From: Tunturiibacter gelidiferens
GTDB lineage: Bacteria > Acidobacteriota > Terriglobia > Terriglobales > Acidobacteriaceae
Length of the DNA: 64,000 nt
Direction of reading: 5' to 3'
Assembly: GCF_014201335.1 (NCBI RefSeq)
Contig: NZ_JACHEB010000003.1
Coordinates: 496,001-560,000, forward strand
Part shown: piece by piece, positions 26,690 to 35,235 of the stretch
Position numbering within the stretch: position 1 is the first letter of the stretch
How the letters are laid out: the number at the start of each line of letters is the position of its first letter
Position numbers and translations under genes: made by a program
Notes under the pieces: model-generated
Seen by the model: the letters and a program-made list of their open reading frames with translations, nothing else
What the model was told of the DNA's origin: nothing
Databases searched by the model: none

Positions 26690-28168
26690 CTAGAAGTCCA
26701 CGTGCATCCGGACAGATTCAACCAGCACGGGACCGCGGTCTTTGTTGTAGCCGGGATGATCTATGAACTGAAGGTCAAGCGCGTAGTAGAGTCCGCGCCA
26801 CGCGTGCATGTTGTAGTAGCTTTCGAGGATGTCCTCGCGGGCATAGTTCAGGTTGCCGTCGCCCAGGAGAAAACCCAGGCCGCCCAGCTTCAGATACTCC
26901 TGATGATCTTTTTTGATGGCGTTCGAGACGAATGCCAATCCGACCTTGTCGTTAGGCCTGGACCACCTGCGGCCGGAGTAGTCGCCACCAAACTCTACAG
27001 TCTGATCGACTTCGGTATAAGCAAAAGACTCATGCTGGCCTTCGTTCCATCCGAAGCGGCCAAACATCCGTATGTTCTCGGTTAGCTCCTGTTCGAAGTT
27101 CAAGGTGAAGCCGTACTTCACCTCGCTGAACTTCTCAACGTTCTGGATGACTGGCCGCGTGCCCACCCCGGCAAGAAACTCCTTATTAGCGTCACGATAC
27201 AAACCCATGTCAGCGTGGTTCACGTAGCTCAAGATGCGGAGAGCGCCTTTGCGTTCGGCCGGTTGCAGACTGCCCAGAAGCGATTTGCGAAGCTCGAACT
27301 CCCAGTTCTGTCCGCTGGCACGGCGCAGTGCCCAATCCAGATCGATGCCATTGGCCACGGTGGGCATCAGTGCGAGAGCGTATCGCGCGGACCATACTTT
27401 GTCGTCGTACTCGCTGACGACGCCGTAGGTGTAGCCCCGAGTGTCGGCGGCATAGTCCCAAGCGCCGTTATTGTCGACGGTCCAGTTCATGAACTGCAGG
27501 TGGCTATCGCTGCCGATGCTGTTGATGTCGAGAAAGTCGGGTAGGCTCATCTTGCCAACATGAAACTCCAGGCGGCGCTCCGGCACCTCGGTGGCAAGAG
27601 AAAACTGTGTTCGGGTGTTCGGTACCATCTTGTCGGTAAAGCCGATGGTCTGGTGAACCTGCGCGCGGGCCATGTAGGGCGTCGAACCAAGATTAGGATT
27701 GCGGACGACATCGAGATTGGTAAAGCCCGCGAGGCCCAAGGCTTCACTGTCGCCTCTGCCACCCGCGGACTCAAGATCAAAGAGGCCGTCCATCGCGAAC
27801 TTTGGGTTACGGATCGCCTGCGCGGCGAGATAGAGCGTGCCAAGCAGAGAGGTCTTGTATTCGCCGCGCGGTAGCAGGCTGTTGGGACCCTGATAAGGGG
27901 AGTGAAAGGGCCCATGCGCTTGAAAGATAATGTTCGCCTGACCGCCGATGAGGAAACGTGAATCTTTCCAGTGCGGAAACATGGTCGGCGTCGTGTCGTC
28001 ATCCGGGTCCGTCGATTTATCCGCCTCAACGGAGGGAGCCGGAGCGTCGATCTGTGGGGCCTGCGTGTCTGTTGCGGACGGGGCCTGCGCGGCCAGAATA
28101 AGGGGGGCTAAGAGCCACAAGATGTACGCGCCCACAAGCAGGCAGCTTCGGTTGAGGTTCCGTGTCAT
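26690..28168 (-). CDS. OprB-like carbohydrate-selective porin
   Basis: Outer-membrane beta-barrel protein. The 492-residue protein starts with a signal peptide (about 1-28, ending ILAAQ), then a Pro/Asp/Thr-rich linker and a barrel with many alternating aromatic strands, such as NWEFELRKSLLG and YGFTLNFEQELTENIRMFGRFGW. The last residue is Phe, the usual barrel insertion signal. The strand pattern and the GGDYSGRRWSRPNDKVGLAFV region match the OprB/carbohydrate porin family of alginate- or sugar-type channels. It is divergent from the RcnR-like regulator across 152 bases containing that regulator's operator, so metal-dependent control is possible. The true substrate is unknown. Confidence 0.75.
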   Translation of the reverse strand: MTRNLNRSCLLVGAYILWLLAPLILAAQAPSATDTQAPQIDAPAPSVEADKSTDPDDDTTPTMFPHWKDSRFLIGGQANIIFQAHGPFHSPYQGPNSLLPRGEYKTSLLGTLYLAAQAIRNPKFAMDGLFDLESAGGRGDSEALGLAGFTNLDVVRNPNLGSTPYMARAQVHQTIGFTDKMVPNTRTQFSLATEVPERRLEFHVGKMSLPDFLDINSIGSDSHLQFMNWTVDNNGAWDYAADTRGYTYGVVSEYDDKVWSARYALALMPTVANGIDLDWALRRASGQNWEFELRKSLLGSLQPAERKGALRILSYVNHADMGLYRDANKEFLAGVGTRPVIQNVEKFSEVKYGFTLNFEQELTENIRMFGRFGWNEGQHESFAYTEVDQTVEFGGDYSGRRWSRPNDKVGLAFVSNAIKKDHQEYLKLGGLGFLLGDGNLNYAREDILESYYNMHAWRGLYYALDLQFIDHPGYNKDRGPVLVESVRMHVDF

Positions 28169-28283
28169 TGAACTGTTATCTTCAGGCCTGAAAGTGAACA
28201 GAATGCAAATTGTTCAGGCGAATGAGACCCTTTCGAAGGCGCGATGGTCCGGGGCGTGAATTGTTTTTGCTTGTTCCCTCGAG

Positions 28284-28306
28284 ATAGTATACCCCGGTAG
28301 GGTACA
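28284..28306. promoter_or_regulatory. Predicted operator of the RcnR/FrmR-type regulator
   Basis: The inverted repeat TACCC-CGGTA-GGGTA lies inside ATAGTATACCCCGGTAGGGT, 15 bases before the regulator start. Sites with a C/G tract flanked by ATAGTA and TAC half-sites are typical of FrmR/RcnR/CsoR proteins, so autoregulation is likely. The site lies about 115 bases from the divergent porin start. Confidence 0.65.
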
Positions 28307-28320
28307 CAGGAGTTGAGTAA

Positions 28321-28596
28321 ATGTCTCATACCAAATCCGCTCAAATTAAATTGCTAAACCGAGTCAAAAAAATCCGTGGTCAGATAGATCGCGTAGATCG
28401 TACCCTGGCTTCAGAGGATCATGATTGCGCAGAAGTGCTAATGCTGCTCGCGACGGCGCGTGGCGGAATCAACGGGTTGATGGCTGAGGTTCTTGAGGAT
28501 CATATCCGGCTGCATCTGCTGCGGGATGGACACGCCCCTCTAACTCCGGAGTTAGGCGAAGATTTGATCGACCTAGTCCGGGCTTATCTGAAATGA
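28321..28596 (+). CDS. CsoR/RcnR/FrmR-family metal-sensing repressor
   Basis: All-helical DNA-binding regulator that releases DNA when a metal or aldehyde binds. The 91-residue protein begins MSHTKS, as does RcnR. His3, Cys36, His61 and His65 line up with the Ni/Co ligands His3, Cys35, His60 and His64 of E. coli RcnR after a one-residue shift. FrmR-like elements are also present (KKIRGQIDRVDRTL, GGINGLMAEVLEDHI, LVRAYLK). Residue 2 is Ser, not the Pro of formaldehyde-sensing FrmR, which favours a metal sensor. No efflux gene of RcnA type is adjacent. The ribosome site AGGAG lies ten bases before the ATG. Confidence 0.88.
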   Translation: MSHTKSAQIKLLNRVKKIRGQIDRVDRTLASEDHDCAEVLMLLATARGGINGLMAEVLEDHIRLHLLRDGHAPLTPELGEDLIDLVRAYLK

Positions 28597-28659
28597 CAGA
28601 GATGCTTTGTCTTTCAACATCACGAGACTCAGCGCTTCATCGCTGCACTGAAACGTGAC

Positions 28660-28881
28660 TCAGTTGGACTTCGCTCCAACGACGACCAAACCAATTCCAG
28701 CCAGCAACGCCACCGTGCTAAGGATAGGAGACAGTGGGAGCGTGTCCTGAGTTTTATGTGAGATTTGAACCGGCCCTGCGTCGACAACTTTCTTCTCGTG
28801 GGTAAACGAGAGTCCGCCGGTAGCGTACCCGATGATTCCAAGGACGATAAGGAGAATTCCAACAATGGTTGTTGCTTTCAT
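28660..28881 (-). CDS. DUF3185-like small membrane protein
   Basis: A 73-residue protein (MKATTIVGIL) with two helices (about 4-24 and 51-70) around a periplasmic-type loop, EKKVVDAGPVQISHKTQD. This two-helix layout with TxEKKVVDxGP and a C-terminal GxxLVVVGAKSN resembles small stress-associated membrane proteins annotated as DUF3185-like. ATG 28881 follows GAAAGG, the best start; the longer open frame upstream is rich in Arg and Ser and is not used. It is convergent with the RcnR-like gene. The function is unknown. Confidence 0.75.
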   Translation of the reverse strand: MKATTIVGILLIVLGIIGYATGGLSFTHEKKVVDAGPVQISHKTQDTLPLSPILSTVALLAGIGLVVVGAKSN

Positions 28882-29270
28882 AGGTCGACCTTTCTTCTTT
28901 GAGCGAGGATCGCGACTTCCAGCTCTGATGCCGACTACAACCTGTGCAGATGTATGTCGCTGCAGCTTTGCAGGCACACTTGCATGCAACCGAGCCTCGG
29001 AGTAATCTGCTTTTACACGGGAAAGGAGGATGGTCCAGCCTATGAAAATTGACAGTAGTAGTTGCACAACAATACGTGAGGTGACTGAGGCTTAGAGCGT
29101 CCATAGCTCTAGTCCTGGCGGTCTTTGTAGTCGAAAGTCCACGCCGAGGCCAAGTCCGAGTATGGACGCCTCAGGTCAATCTCAACAGTTCACCGCCAGA
29201 CGGCTCGCTGCTCTCTTTAGAGTGCGAGCCGTTTGCGTTTTACCCGCATCCTAACGGTAGGATATTAATC
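28882..29270. other. 389-bp non-coding gap before thiG
   Basis: No supported gene. The only clear structures are the hairpin at 29200-29240 and a short palindrome, ATCCTA-ACGG-TAGGAT, at 29248-29263 just before the thiG start. No TPP riboswitch (thi box) core was recognised, although thiG is a thiamine gene. Confidence 0.6.
29200..29240 (+). terminator. Hairpin with T-rich tail upstream of thiG
   Basis: CGGCTCGC (29201-29208) pairs with GCGAGCCG (29224-29231), with an inner CTCT/AGAG stem and a CTTT loop, followed by TTTGCGTTTT. It looks like an intrinsic terminator. Because it lies just 31 bases ahead of thiG, it could end an unseen upstream transcript or act as an attenuator. Confidence 0.55.
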
Positions 29271-30041
29271 ATGAAACCTCTGGTGATTGCAGGACGAGCC
29301 TTTCAGTCGCGGTTGATCGTTGGTACAGGAAAGTACAGAGATGGCGCTGAGACCCAGGCTGCCATCGAAGCCTCGGGAGCTGAGATGGTGACCGTCGCGG
29401 TCCGCCGGGTTAACCTCGACCGATCGAGTGAGTCTCTCCTCGATTTCATCGATCCCAGGCGCTATTTTCTGCTGCCCAATACGGCCGGGTGCTACACCGC
29501 GGACGAGGCGATTCGCGCTGCACGTCTTGGGCGCGAGGTGGGGCTGTCGGATTGGGTCAAGATCGAGGTCATTGGGGATCAGCAGACGCTCTATCCCGAC
29601 GTGCAGGCGACACTCGAGGCGACCCGCGTACTGGTCAAAGAAGGCTTTACCGTGTTGCCCTATACCTCGGACGATATTGTCTTCGCCAAGCGGCTGATCG
29701 ACGCGGGTGCAGCGGCCGTCATGCCTCTCGGTGCGCCCATTGGCAGCGGGCTCGGACTGCAGAATACGGCCAATCTGCGCATTCTGCGGGAGCTGATCAC
29801 TGAGGTCCCGTTGATCGTAGACGCAGGAGTGGGAACCGCCTCCGATGCTGCCGTTGCAATGGAGTTGGGATTCGATGCCGTATTGATGAACACCGCAATC
29901 GCAGTCGCCAAAGACCCTTTGTTGATGGCCGAAGCCATGCAGCATGCGGTTTTGGCGGGGCGGCAAGCCTTTCTGGCAGGCAGAATGCCGCGCAAGCTTT
30001 ATGCCACCGCTAGTTCGCCGCTTGAAGGAATTTCTCGCTAG
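29271..30041 (+). CDS. thiG: Thiazole synthase
   Basis: Forms the thiazole ring of thiamine from deoxyxylulose phosphate, dehydroglycine and the ThiS thiocarboxylate. The 256-residue TIM-barrel protein has the Schiff-base Lys in WVKIEVIGD (about residue 97), GTGKY near the N-terminus and the phosphate-binding GxGLGLQN and [18 protein letters not shown] segments. It ends LEGISR. It stands alone: thiS, thiF, thiH or thiO are not adjacent, which is less usual since thiS normally precedes thiG. A thi box was not found upstream. Confidence 0.95.
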   Translation: MKPLVIAGRAFQSRLIVGTGKYRDGAETQAAIEASGAEMVTVAVRRVNLDRSSESLLDFIDPRRYFLLPNTAGCYTADEAIRAARLGREVGLSDWVKIEVIGDQQTLYPDVQATLEATRVLVKEGFTVLPYTSDDIVFAKRLIDAGAAAVMPLGAPIGSGLGLQNTANLRILRELITEVPLIVDAGVGTASDAAVAMELGFDAVLMNTAIAVAKDPLLMAEAMQHAVLAGRQAFLAGRMPRKLYATASSPLEGISR

Positions 30042-30112
30042 TGAGCAACAATCCTGCGGTGGACTCAACTTCGATAGTCCGAAGCTGCCGCGAGATGCAG
30101 TAAACTTCGCCC

Positions 30113-30619
30113 ATGCGAGTCTTCGGCATTGATTGCGGAACGGAGTTTACCGGCTACGGGGTCGTGGAGGTAGATTGCGACGCCCGCATACCGCGTCTCG
30201 TTCACCTTGCTGCCGGTACGATTCGGCTCAACAAGAAAGAGAAGACACCGCAACGGCTCGCGCAGGTTTATGCCGAACTGACGGCACTGATGACCCTGCA
30301 TCAGCCCGAGGTCATCGCTATTGAAGAAGTTTTCTTTTCGGCGAACGCAAAGTCTGCGCTCAAACTTGGCCAAGTGCGGGGCGTAGCGATGTTGGCAGCA
30401 GCAACCTGCGGGATGCCGGTGGTCGAGTACGCCCCGCTCTCGATAAAAAGCTCGGTGGTTGGCTACGGATTGGCCGCTAAAGAACAGGTGCAGTTCATGG
30501 TCAGGCGTCTGCTGAACAACGAAGACGCCTTTGACTCCGCGGATGCTGCAGATGCGCTTGCAATCGCGATCTGTCACATTCATACTGCGCAGACGCTTCA
30601 ACTGCAGGGCGCGCGCTGA
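30113..30619 (+). CDS. ruvC: Holliday junction resolvase RuvC
   Basis: Endonuclease that cuts Holliday junctions with RuvAB. The 168-residue protein carries the four acidic catalytic residues in the expected order: Asp7 in GIDCGT, Glu near 71 in AIEEVFF, and the late Asp pair in DSADAADALAIAICH. Conserved LKLGQVRGV is present. Length is standard. The stop overlaps the following secreted-protein start by one base. RuvA and RuvB are not adjacent. Confidence 0.95.
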   Translation: MRVFGIDCGTEFTGYGVVEVDCDARIPRLVHLAAGTIRLNKKEKTPQRLAQVYAELTALMTLHQPEVIAIEEVFFSANAKSALKLGQVRGVAMLAAATCGMPVVEYAPLSIKSSVVGYGLAAKEQVQFMVRRLLNNEDAFDSADAADALAIAICHIHTAQTLQLQGAR

Positions 30620-31335
30620 TGAGAGCAATAGCGCGCATGGTGCTCGGCACTGCACTCTCTTTATGTTTCAGTTTCGTGGCCACTGCTCAAACGTCTGAAG
30701 TGCCTACTCCGCCCGTCACCACGAGTTCGCCTGAGGTTAGCTTCAAGTTCGACCGCGTAGGATTGCCGGTCCCACAGTTCACTCTGCGGATCCATGAGAA
30801 CGGTGTGGGAACCTATCAGGCGGATCAGGCAGAGATTCCAGCAACGCCGACAGCGATGCGAGGCCAAGCAGCGCAACACGTCGACCGGCCAATCAATCTG
30901 ACCTCCGGCACCGTTGCAAAGATCTTCAAGGATGCAAGGGAACTGAATCGCTTCAATGTTGAATGCGCTTCAAAGGCTAAAAATATAGCCGATACGGGCA
31001 CCAAGACGCTCACATACGCCGGTTCGGATGGGTCGGGATCATGCGTTTACAACTATTCCGAGAACAAGACTGTTCAATCATTGACCGACATCTTCCTTGG
31101 AATCGTCTCCACGTTGGATGAGGGCCGTAAGCTGGAGTTTCTGCATCGATACGATCGTCTCGGCCTCGATGCGGAGATAAACTCCTTCGCGGATGAGGTG
31201 AAGGAGGGGCATGCGATCGAGTTGGGGACGATCTCGCCGACGCTGGCCGCAGTTGCAGACGACACTGCAGTGATTCAGCGCGTTCGACTAAAGGCCGCAA
31301 AGATGCTGGAGCTGGCGGCTGAGGGCAGCCATTGA
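30619..31335 (+). CDS. Secreted protein of unknown function
   Basis: A 238-residue protein with a signal peptide (about 1-24, ending FVATAQ), then Thr/Pro-rich residues and a domain with VSFKFDRVGLPVPQFTLRIHENGVGTYQ, which suggests a beta-rich fold, and a C-terminal helical part. Three Cys are visible in total, one of them in the signal peptide. No family is recognised. It overlaps ruvC by one base, so the two may be co-transcribed, although their products act in different compartments. The start MRAIARM is fixed by the overlap. Confidence 0.7.
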   Translation: MRAIARMVLGTALSLCFSFVATAQTSEVPTPPVTTSSPEVSFKFDRVGLPVPQFTLRIHENGVGTYQADQAEIPATPTAMRGQAAQHVDRPINLTSGTVAKIFKDARELNRFNVECASKAKNIADTGTKTLTYAGSDGSGSCVYNYSENKTVQSLTDIFLGIVSTLDEGRKLEFLHRYDRLGLDAEINSFADEVKEGHAIELGTISPTLAAVADDTAVIQRVRLKAAKMLELAAEGSH

Positions 31336-31366
31336 AGATTCAGTAAGCCCTGCAGGTACAGTCAGT

Positions 31367-32182
31367 TCAGTTGTTACGAAAGACGAGTTGCGACAGAGAC
31401 CGGTAAAGCTCTGCCATCGGCTCCAGTGCAAGCGATTCGGCACGTGCCTGCGCTGGAATACTGGCGGGCCACGTGGCGGAGAGTTGTTCGGCAGTGTGTC
31501 CCGCGGCGCGAAGATTGTTCTGCAAGGTCTTGCGCTTCTGTGCAAAGCACTGCTTCAGAAATTTGTTGAACCCTTCAGGATCTACTCCTAACTCAGTAAA
31601 CCGTTGCGCGAAGTGAAGTCGCAAAACTGTAGAGTAGACGTCGGGAGGCGGCGAGAACGCGGACGGCGGCAGAGTAAAAAGGTGGTCGACCTGTGCGTTC
31701 ATTTGAGCCGTCGCAGAGAGTAAGCCATAGTCCCTGACTCCGGGAGCAGCCGAGACACGATCCGCCACCTCTCGCTGCATCATCAGAACGGCGCGTGCGA
31801 GAGTGCCTGCGCTCCCAACCGCGAACAGTTGCAGCAGAATATCCGAAGTGATGTAGTACGGCAGATTGCCGATCACGTCCGCCGTCTCCCCTGTGGGCAC
31901 GAGCGATTGCAGGTTTGTCTTCAACACATCGCATTCAAGAACCTGTACCTGCGGTTGGTCGCGAAAACGGAAGGTCAATTCGGCTGCAAGTGCCCGGTCG
32001 AGTTCCAATGCAATGAGCTTGTAGCAACGTCCTGCCAGAATGTCGGTAATCGCCCCATGACCGGGGCCAATCTCGATAACGGTCCGCTTGCTAAGATCAC
32101 CAAGAGCATCGACGATAGCGTGACGGGCAGTGTCGTCGACAAGAAAATTTTGTCCCAGCTTCGGCTTACGTTTCATCTGCAT
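31367..32182 (-). CDS. rsmA: 16S rRNA dimethyladenosine transferase
   Basis: KsgA/RsmA dimethylates two adjacent adenines near the 3' end of 16S rRNA during 30S maturation. The 271-residue protein begins PKLGQNFLVD, the family start, and has the SAM motif VIEIGPGHGAITD (about 36-48), acidic motif IALELDR, and the catalytic NLPYYITSDIL (NLPY) near 105-115. The C-terminal helical domain is present. It is divergent from glgA across a 71-base gap. Confidence 0.96.
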   Translation of the reverse strand: MQMKRKPKLGQNFLVDDTARHAIVDALGDLSKRTVIEIGPGHGAITDILAGRCYKLIALELDRALAAELTFRFRDQPQVQVLECDVLKTNLQSLVPTGETADVIGNLPYYITSDILLQLFAVGSAGTLARAVLMMQREVADRVSAAPGVRDYGLLSATAQMNAQVDHLFTLPPSAFSPPPDVYSTVLRLHFAQRFTELGVDPEGFNKFLKQCFAQKRKTLQNNLRAAGHTAEQLSATWPASIPAQARAESLALEPMAELYRSLSQLVFRNN

Positions 32183-32253
32183 CCAATGTTTGCGGTTTGT
32201 TCCTGTGCTCTTCTATAGACTAACGGTTTGGTTGGAAAGATAAGGACGAAGGT

Positions 32254-33702
32254 ATGCATATTGTTTTCGCGGCGTCGGAGTGTTCCCCCTGGGCAAAGTC
32301 GGGCGGTATGGCGGATGTGGTGAGCGCACTTCCCCGTGCCCTGGCCAAACTTGGCCATCGTGTGAGTGTTTTTCTGCCCTACTATCGTCAGGTTGCAAAG
32401 GCTGTGCCGAAGCCTAAGGTTGTCTTGCCTAGTATCACGATTCCGTTTCCTTCGTATAACCGCTTCGTTCGGATTCTTGACGGAGGTATAGCCGGAGAAG
32501 TTCAGACGTATTTCGTCGATTGCACCGAATTCTTCGATCGCGAAGAATTTTACGGCACGCCCTCCGGCGACTATCCCGACAACGCGGAACGCTTCGGACT
32601 TCTCTGCCGTGCTGTCATAGAAGCCTCAAAGATACTCGGCGTTCCAGACGTATTTCACGTGCATGACTGGCAGGCGTCGATGATTCCGATCATGTTGGGA
32701 TCCATCTATTATTTCGATCCAGTCCTTCGTCACGTTCCCACAGTTCAGACCATTCACAATGCCGGTTTTCAGGGGTGGTTTTCTCCACGAACCATCGAAA
32801 AGCTGCTTCTGCCCTGGGATTTGTATACGGTTGACAAACTCGAACACTTCGAAAAAGTTGATTTCTTGAAAGGCGGCGTCGTGTATGCCGATGCCATCAC
32901 GACGGTGAGTCGGAAGTACGCCGAAGAACTTCAGACGACCGAGTTTGGAAACGGACTTGATGGAGTGTTTCGGAAGCGAAGCGGAGATCTCCTCGGAATT
33001 ACAAACGGCATCGATTCTGACGAATGGAATCCTGCGACCGACTCCCATATCGCGGCCCACTACACGGCACAAAACCTCGCGGGAAAAAAGGAGTGCCGCC
33101 GCGATCTGCTTCACGCTTTTGGATTCGAAAATGTCGGCGATGACACCGCCGTTATCGGAGTCGTCTCCCGCTTCGCCACGCAAAAAGGCTCCGACTTCAT
33201 TGTCGAAATCATGGATCGGCTGGCGAAGGAAGACATGGTGTTGGTGATACTGGGTAGTGGCGAAGAGTACTACGAGCGTCTGTTGGTAGAGATGGCCGAG
33301 CGCCATCCCGCAAAGGTGCGCGTGCAGGTGAAGTTTGACAATGTTATGGCGCACAAGATCGAAGCCGGCGCCGATATCTTCCTTATGCCCTCCCGCTACG
33401 AGCCTGGCGGCCTGAACCAGCTCTACAGTCTCAAGTACGGAACTATTCCTGTCGTCCGCGCGACGGGCGGTTTGGACGACACTATAGACGAACAGCCAAA
33501 CGGCGAGGGCAATGGCTTCAAGTTTTGGGGCTATAGCGCGGACGCATTCCTCGAGGCAGTTCAACGTGCTCTCGGAACCTTCCGCAACAAGGAGCAGTGG
33601 ACGGCAATGATGTTGCGGGGAATGATGCAAGACTTTTCATGGGACAAGCCGGCCGCCGAATATGTGCGCGTCTACGAGCGTGTCATCACCAATCGCAGTT
33701 AG
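32254..33702 (+). CDS. glgA: Glycogen synthase (ADP-glucose type)
   Basis: GT5 glucosyltransferase that elongates alpha-1,4-glucan from ADP-glucose. The 482-residue protein begins MHIVFAASECSPWAKSGGMADV, with the KxGG nucleotide-sugar motif written KSGG. The middle has HVHDWQASMIP, ITTVSRKYAEEL and ITNGIDSDEWNP. The C-terminal Rossmann half has VGVVSRFATQKGSDF-like IGVVSRFATQKG, PSRYEPGGLNQLYSLKYG and the Glu of the catalytic EPGG. The strong ribosome site AAGGACGAAGG precedes the ATG. It stands alone, with no glgB or glgC in view. Its 3' end overlaps the convergent permease by four bases. Confidence 0.96.
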   Translation: MHIVFAASECSPWAKSGGMADVVSALPRALAKLGHRVSVFLPYYRQVAKAVPKPKVVLPSITIPFPSYNRFVRILDGGIAGEVQTYFVDCTEFFDREEFYGTPSGDYPDNAERFGLLCRAVIEASKILGVPDVFHVHDWQASMIPIMLGSIYYFDPVLRHVPTVQTIHNAGFQGWFSPRTIEKLLLPWDLYTVDKLEHFEKVDFLKGGVVYADAITTVSRKYAEELQTTEFGNGLDGVFRKRSGDLLGITNGIDSDEWNPATDSHIAAHYTAQNLAGKKECRRDLLHAFGFENVGDDTAVIGVVSRFATQKGSDFIVEIMDRLAKEDMVLVILGSGEEYYERLLVEMAERHPAKVRVQVKFDNVMAHKIEAGADIFLMPSRYEPGGLNQLYSLKYGTIPVVRATGGLDDTIDEQPNGEGNGFKFWGYSADAFLEAVQRALGTFRNKEQWTAMMLRGMMQDFSWDKPAAEYVRVYERVITNRS

Positions 33703-35054
33703 GCGGTTCGTCTTCGTTGCAATAGATAATGCAGCGGAACTCCCAACAGGATGATGCCAGTTCCGATGACGGAGTTCCGCGGCTGATCTGCAAATGAAAA
33801 GACCAGCAGCACAGTCGCCGCAAGAATGAAGAGGGCGGGTAGCACCGGGTACCCCCATATGCTGTAGGGGCGAGCAACATCTGGCTCGCGATGGCGGAAC
33901 ACAAAGATCGTGCTCGCGGTCAGCATGTAGAAGAGCCATTCACCGAAGATGGCCAGCGAAAAGAGCGCCTGAAACTTGCCGATGGCCAGCAGCAGCAGTG
34001 AACTCAGCACTGCCTGGAGGATCAATGCTGCGGATGGTGTTTGAAATCGTGAACTAACGTGCGCCAACTGCTTGAAGAAAAGCCCGTCGCGGGCGGCTGC
34101 AAACGGCACACGTGCTCCGGAGAGCGAAGATCCTACAAAGGTCGCGCAGATACTGACTGCCATCCCGATCGACACCAGTGTTGCTCCCCATTGTCCGGCG
34201 ACCAGGCGCATCGCGTCGGCGGCGGGTCGATCCGCAGTGGCAATTGCTGCTGCGGGCAGTACATATTGAATAGCCGCATTGGTCAGCATGTAGAGCGCCC
34301 CGACGATGGCAACGCCTCCGACCAATGCCAGCGGCATGCTCCGTTGTGGCTTCTGCACCTCGCCAGCCATGGTCACGACGTCGCTCCATCCGTCATAGGC
34401 CCAGAGAGCAGCGACTAGCGCGATCATGAAACCGGTAAAGCCTCCGCGCGCTCCCGTAAAGTTAGTGCTGAAGTTTTGCCACGATCCATGCGCGCCGGCT
34501 GCTCCGAAACAGAAACCTGCGATTACGACAATCAGCGCACCTTTGAGCCACGTGAGCAGAAGCTGTACATTGGCGGATCTTCTCGTCCCGATGATGTTGA
34601 GACCAGCAATCAGCCAAGTCACCGCGATAGCGAAGATCTGCCCCCAGTACAAATGCAGAAAGGCTGGCTGCGCGAAAAGACTGAAGAATGCAAAGGTGCC
34701 CAGCACCCGCGCCAATCCTGCGGCGATGGTAGCAAGCGATGCGGGTTTGGCTACCGTGATTTGCGTCCACATATATAGGAAGCCGGTAAGGTCTCCGTAG
34801 GCCTCGCGAAGGAAAGCGTATTCGCCGCCATAGCGTGGTCGCGCAGCAGCGATCTCGGCATAGGTCATTGCGCCGAAGAGCGAGAGCAGACCACCCACGA
34901 TCCACACGACGTAAACCATGCGGGACGAGCCGACCGCCGCCATCATCTCTCTGGGCACCAAAAAAATCCCGCTGCCGATAATGATGCCCACGACAATGGA
35001 GGTTGCGTGGGATGCGTTCAAAACGCGAGGCAGCTCAGACTGGCTTTTTGGCAT
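33699..35054 (-). CDS. APC-family amino acid permease
   Basis: Inner-membrane amino acid transporter of the APC superfamily. The 451-residue protein has 12 predicted helices. The first unwound helix holds IGSGIFLVP (about 26-34), as in LAT/AdiC-type carriers, followed by GGLLSLFGAMTYAEIAAARPRYGGEYAFLREAYG in helix two. FAYDGWSDVVTMAGEVQKPQR-like ALWAYDGWSDVVTMAGE is in helix six. The C-terminal tail is short and basic. It is closest to the bacterial serine/threonine or LAT-like exchangers, but the substrate cannot be read from sequence. It is convergent with glgA. Confidence 0.9.
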   Translation of the reverse strand: MPKSQSELPRVLNASHATSIVVGIIIGSGIFLVPREMMAAVGSSRMVYVVWIVGGLLSLFGAMTYAEIAAARPRYGGEYAFLREAYGDLTGFLYMWTQITVAKPASLATIAAGLARVLGTFAFFSLFAQPAFLHLYWGQIFAIAVTWLIAGLNIIGTRRSANVQLLLTWLKGALIVVIAGFCFGAAGAHGSWQNFSTNFTGARGGFTGFMIALVAALWAYDGWSDVVTMAGEVQKPQRSMPLALVGGVAIVGALYMLTNAAIQYVLPAAAIATADRPAADAMRLVAGQWGATLVSIGMAVSICATFVGSSLSGARVPFAAARDGLFFKQLAHVSSRFQTPSAALILQAVLSSLLLLAIGKFQALFSLAIFGEWLFYMLTASTIFVFRHREPDVARPYSIWGYPVLPALFILAATVLLVFSFADQPRNSVIGTGIILLGVPLHYLLQRRRTA

Positions 35055-35191
35055 CGGTTTTGGGAGAGTAGCATACCCGCGCTGTCATCCCGCAAATAAC
35101 TGCAGCTTCCACGGCGTCCGACATTTCAGACGGGCTGGGCGCTAGTTGAGATCGAAACGAGATATTACAACTCGGGTGGGGCGCAATAAAA

Positions 35192-35209
35192 CATCTTACT
35201 TATAAGATG
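35192..35209. repeat. Small inverted repeat before the metallopeptidase gene
   Basis: CATCTTA and TAAGATG (7 bp) flank CTTA, 26 bases upstream of the metallopeptidase start. It may be an operator or part of a promoter, since the right half contains TATAAGAT. Evidence is only the symmetry and location. Confidence 0.4.
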
Positions 35210-35235
35210 AGAGACGAACTTTCCTGGAGTGAACT

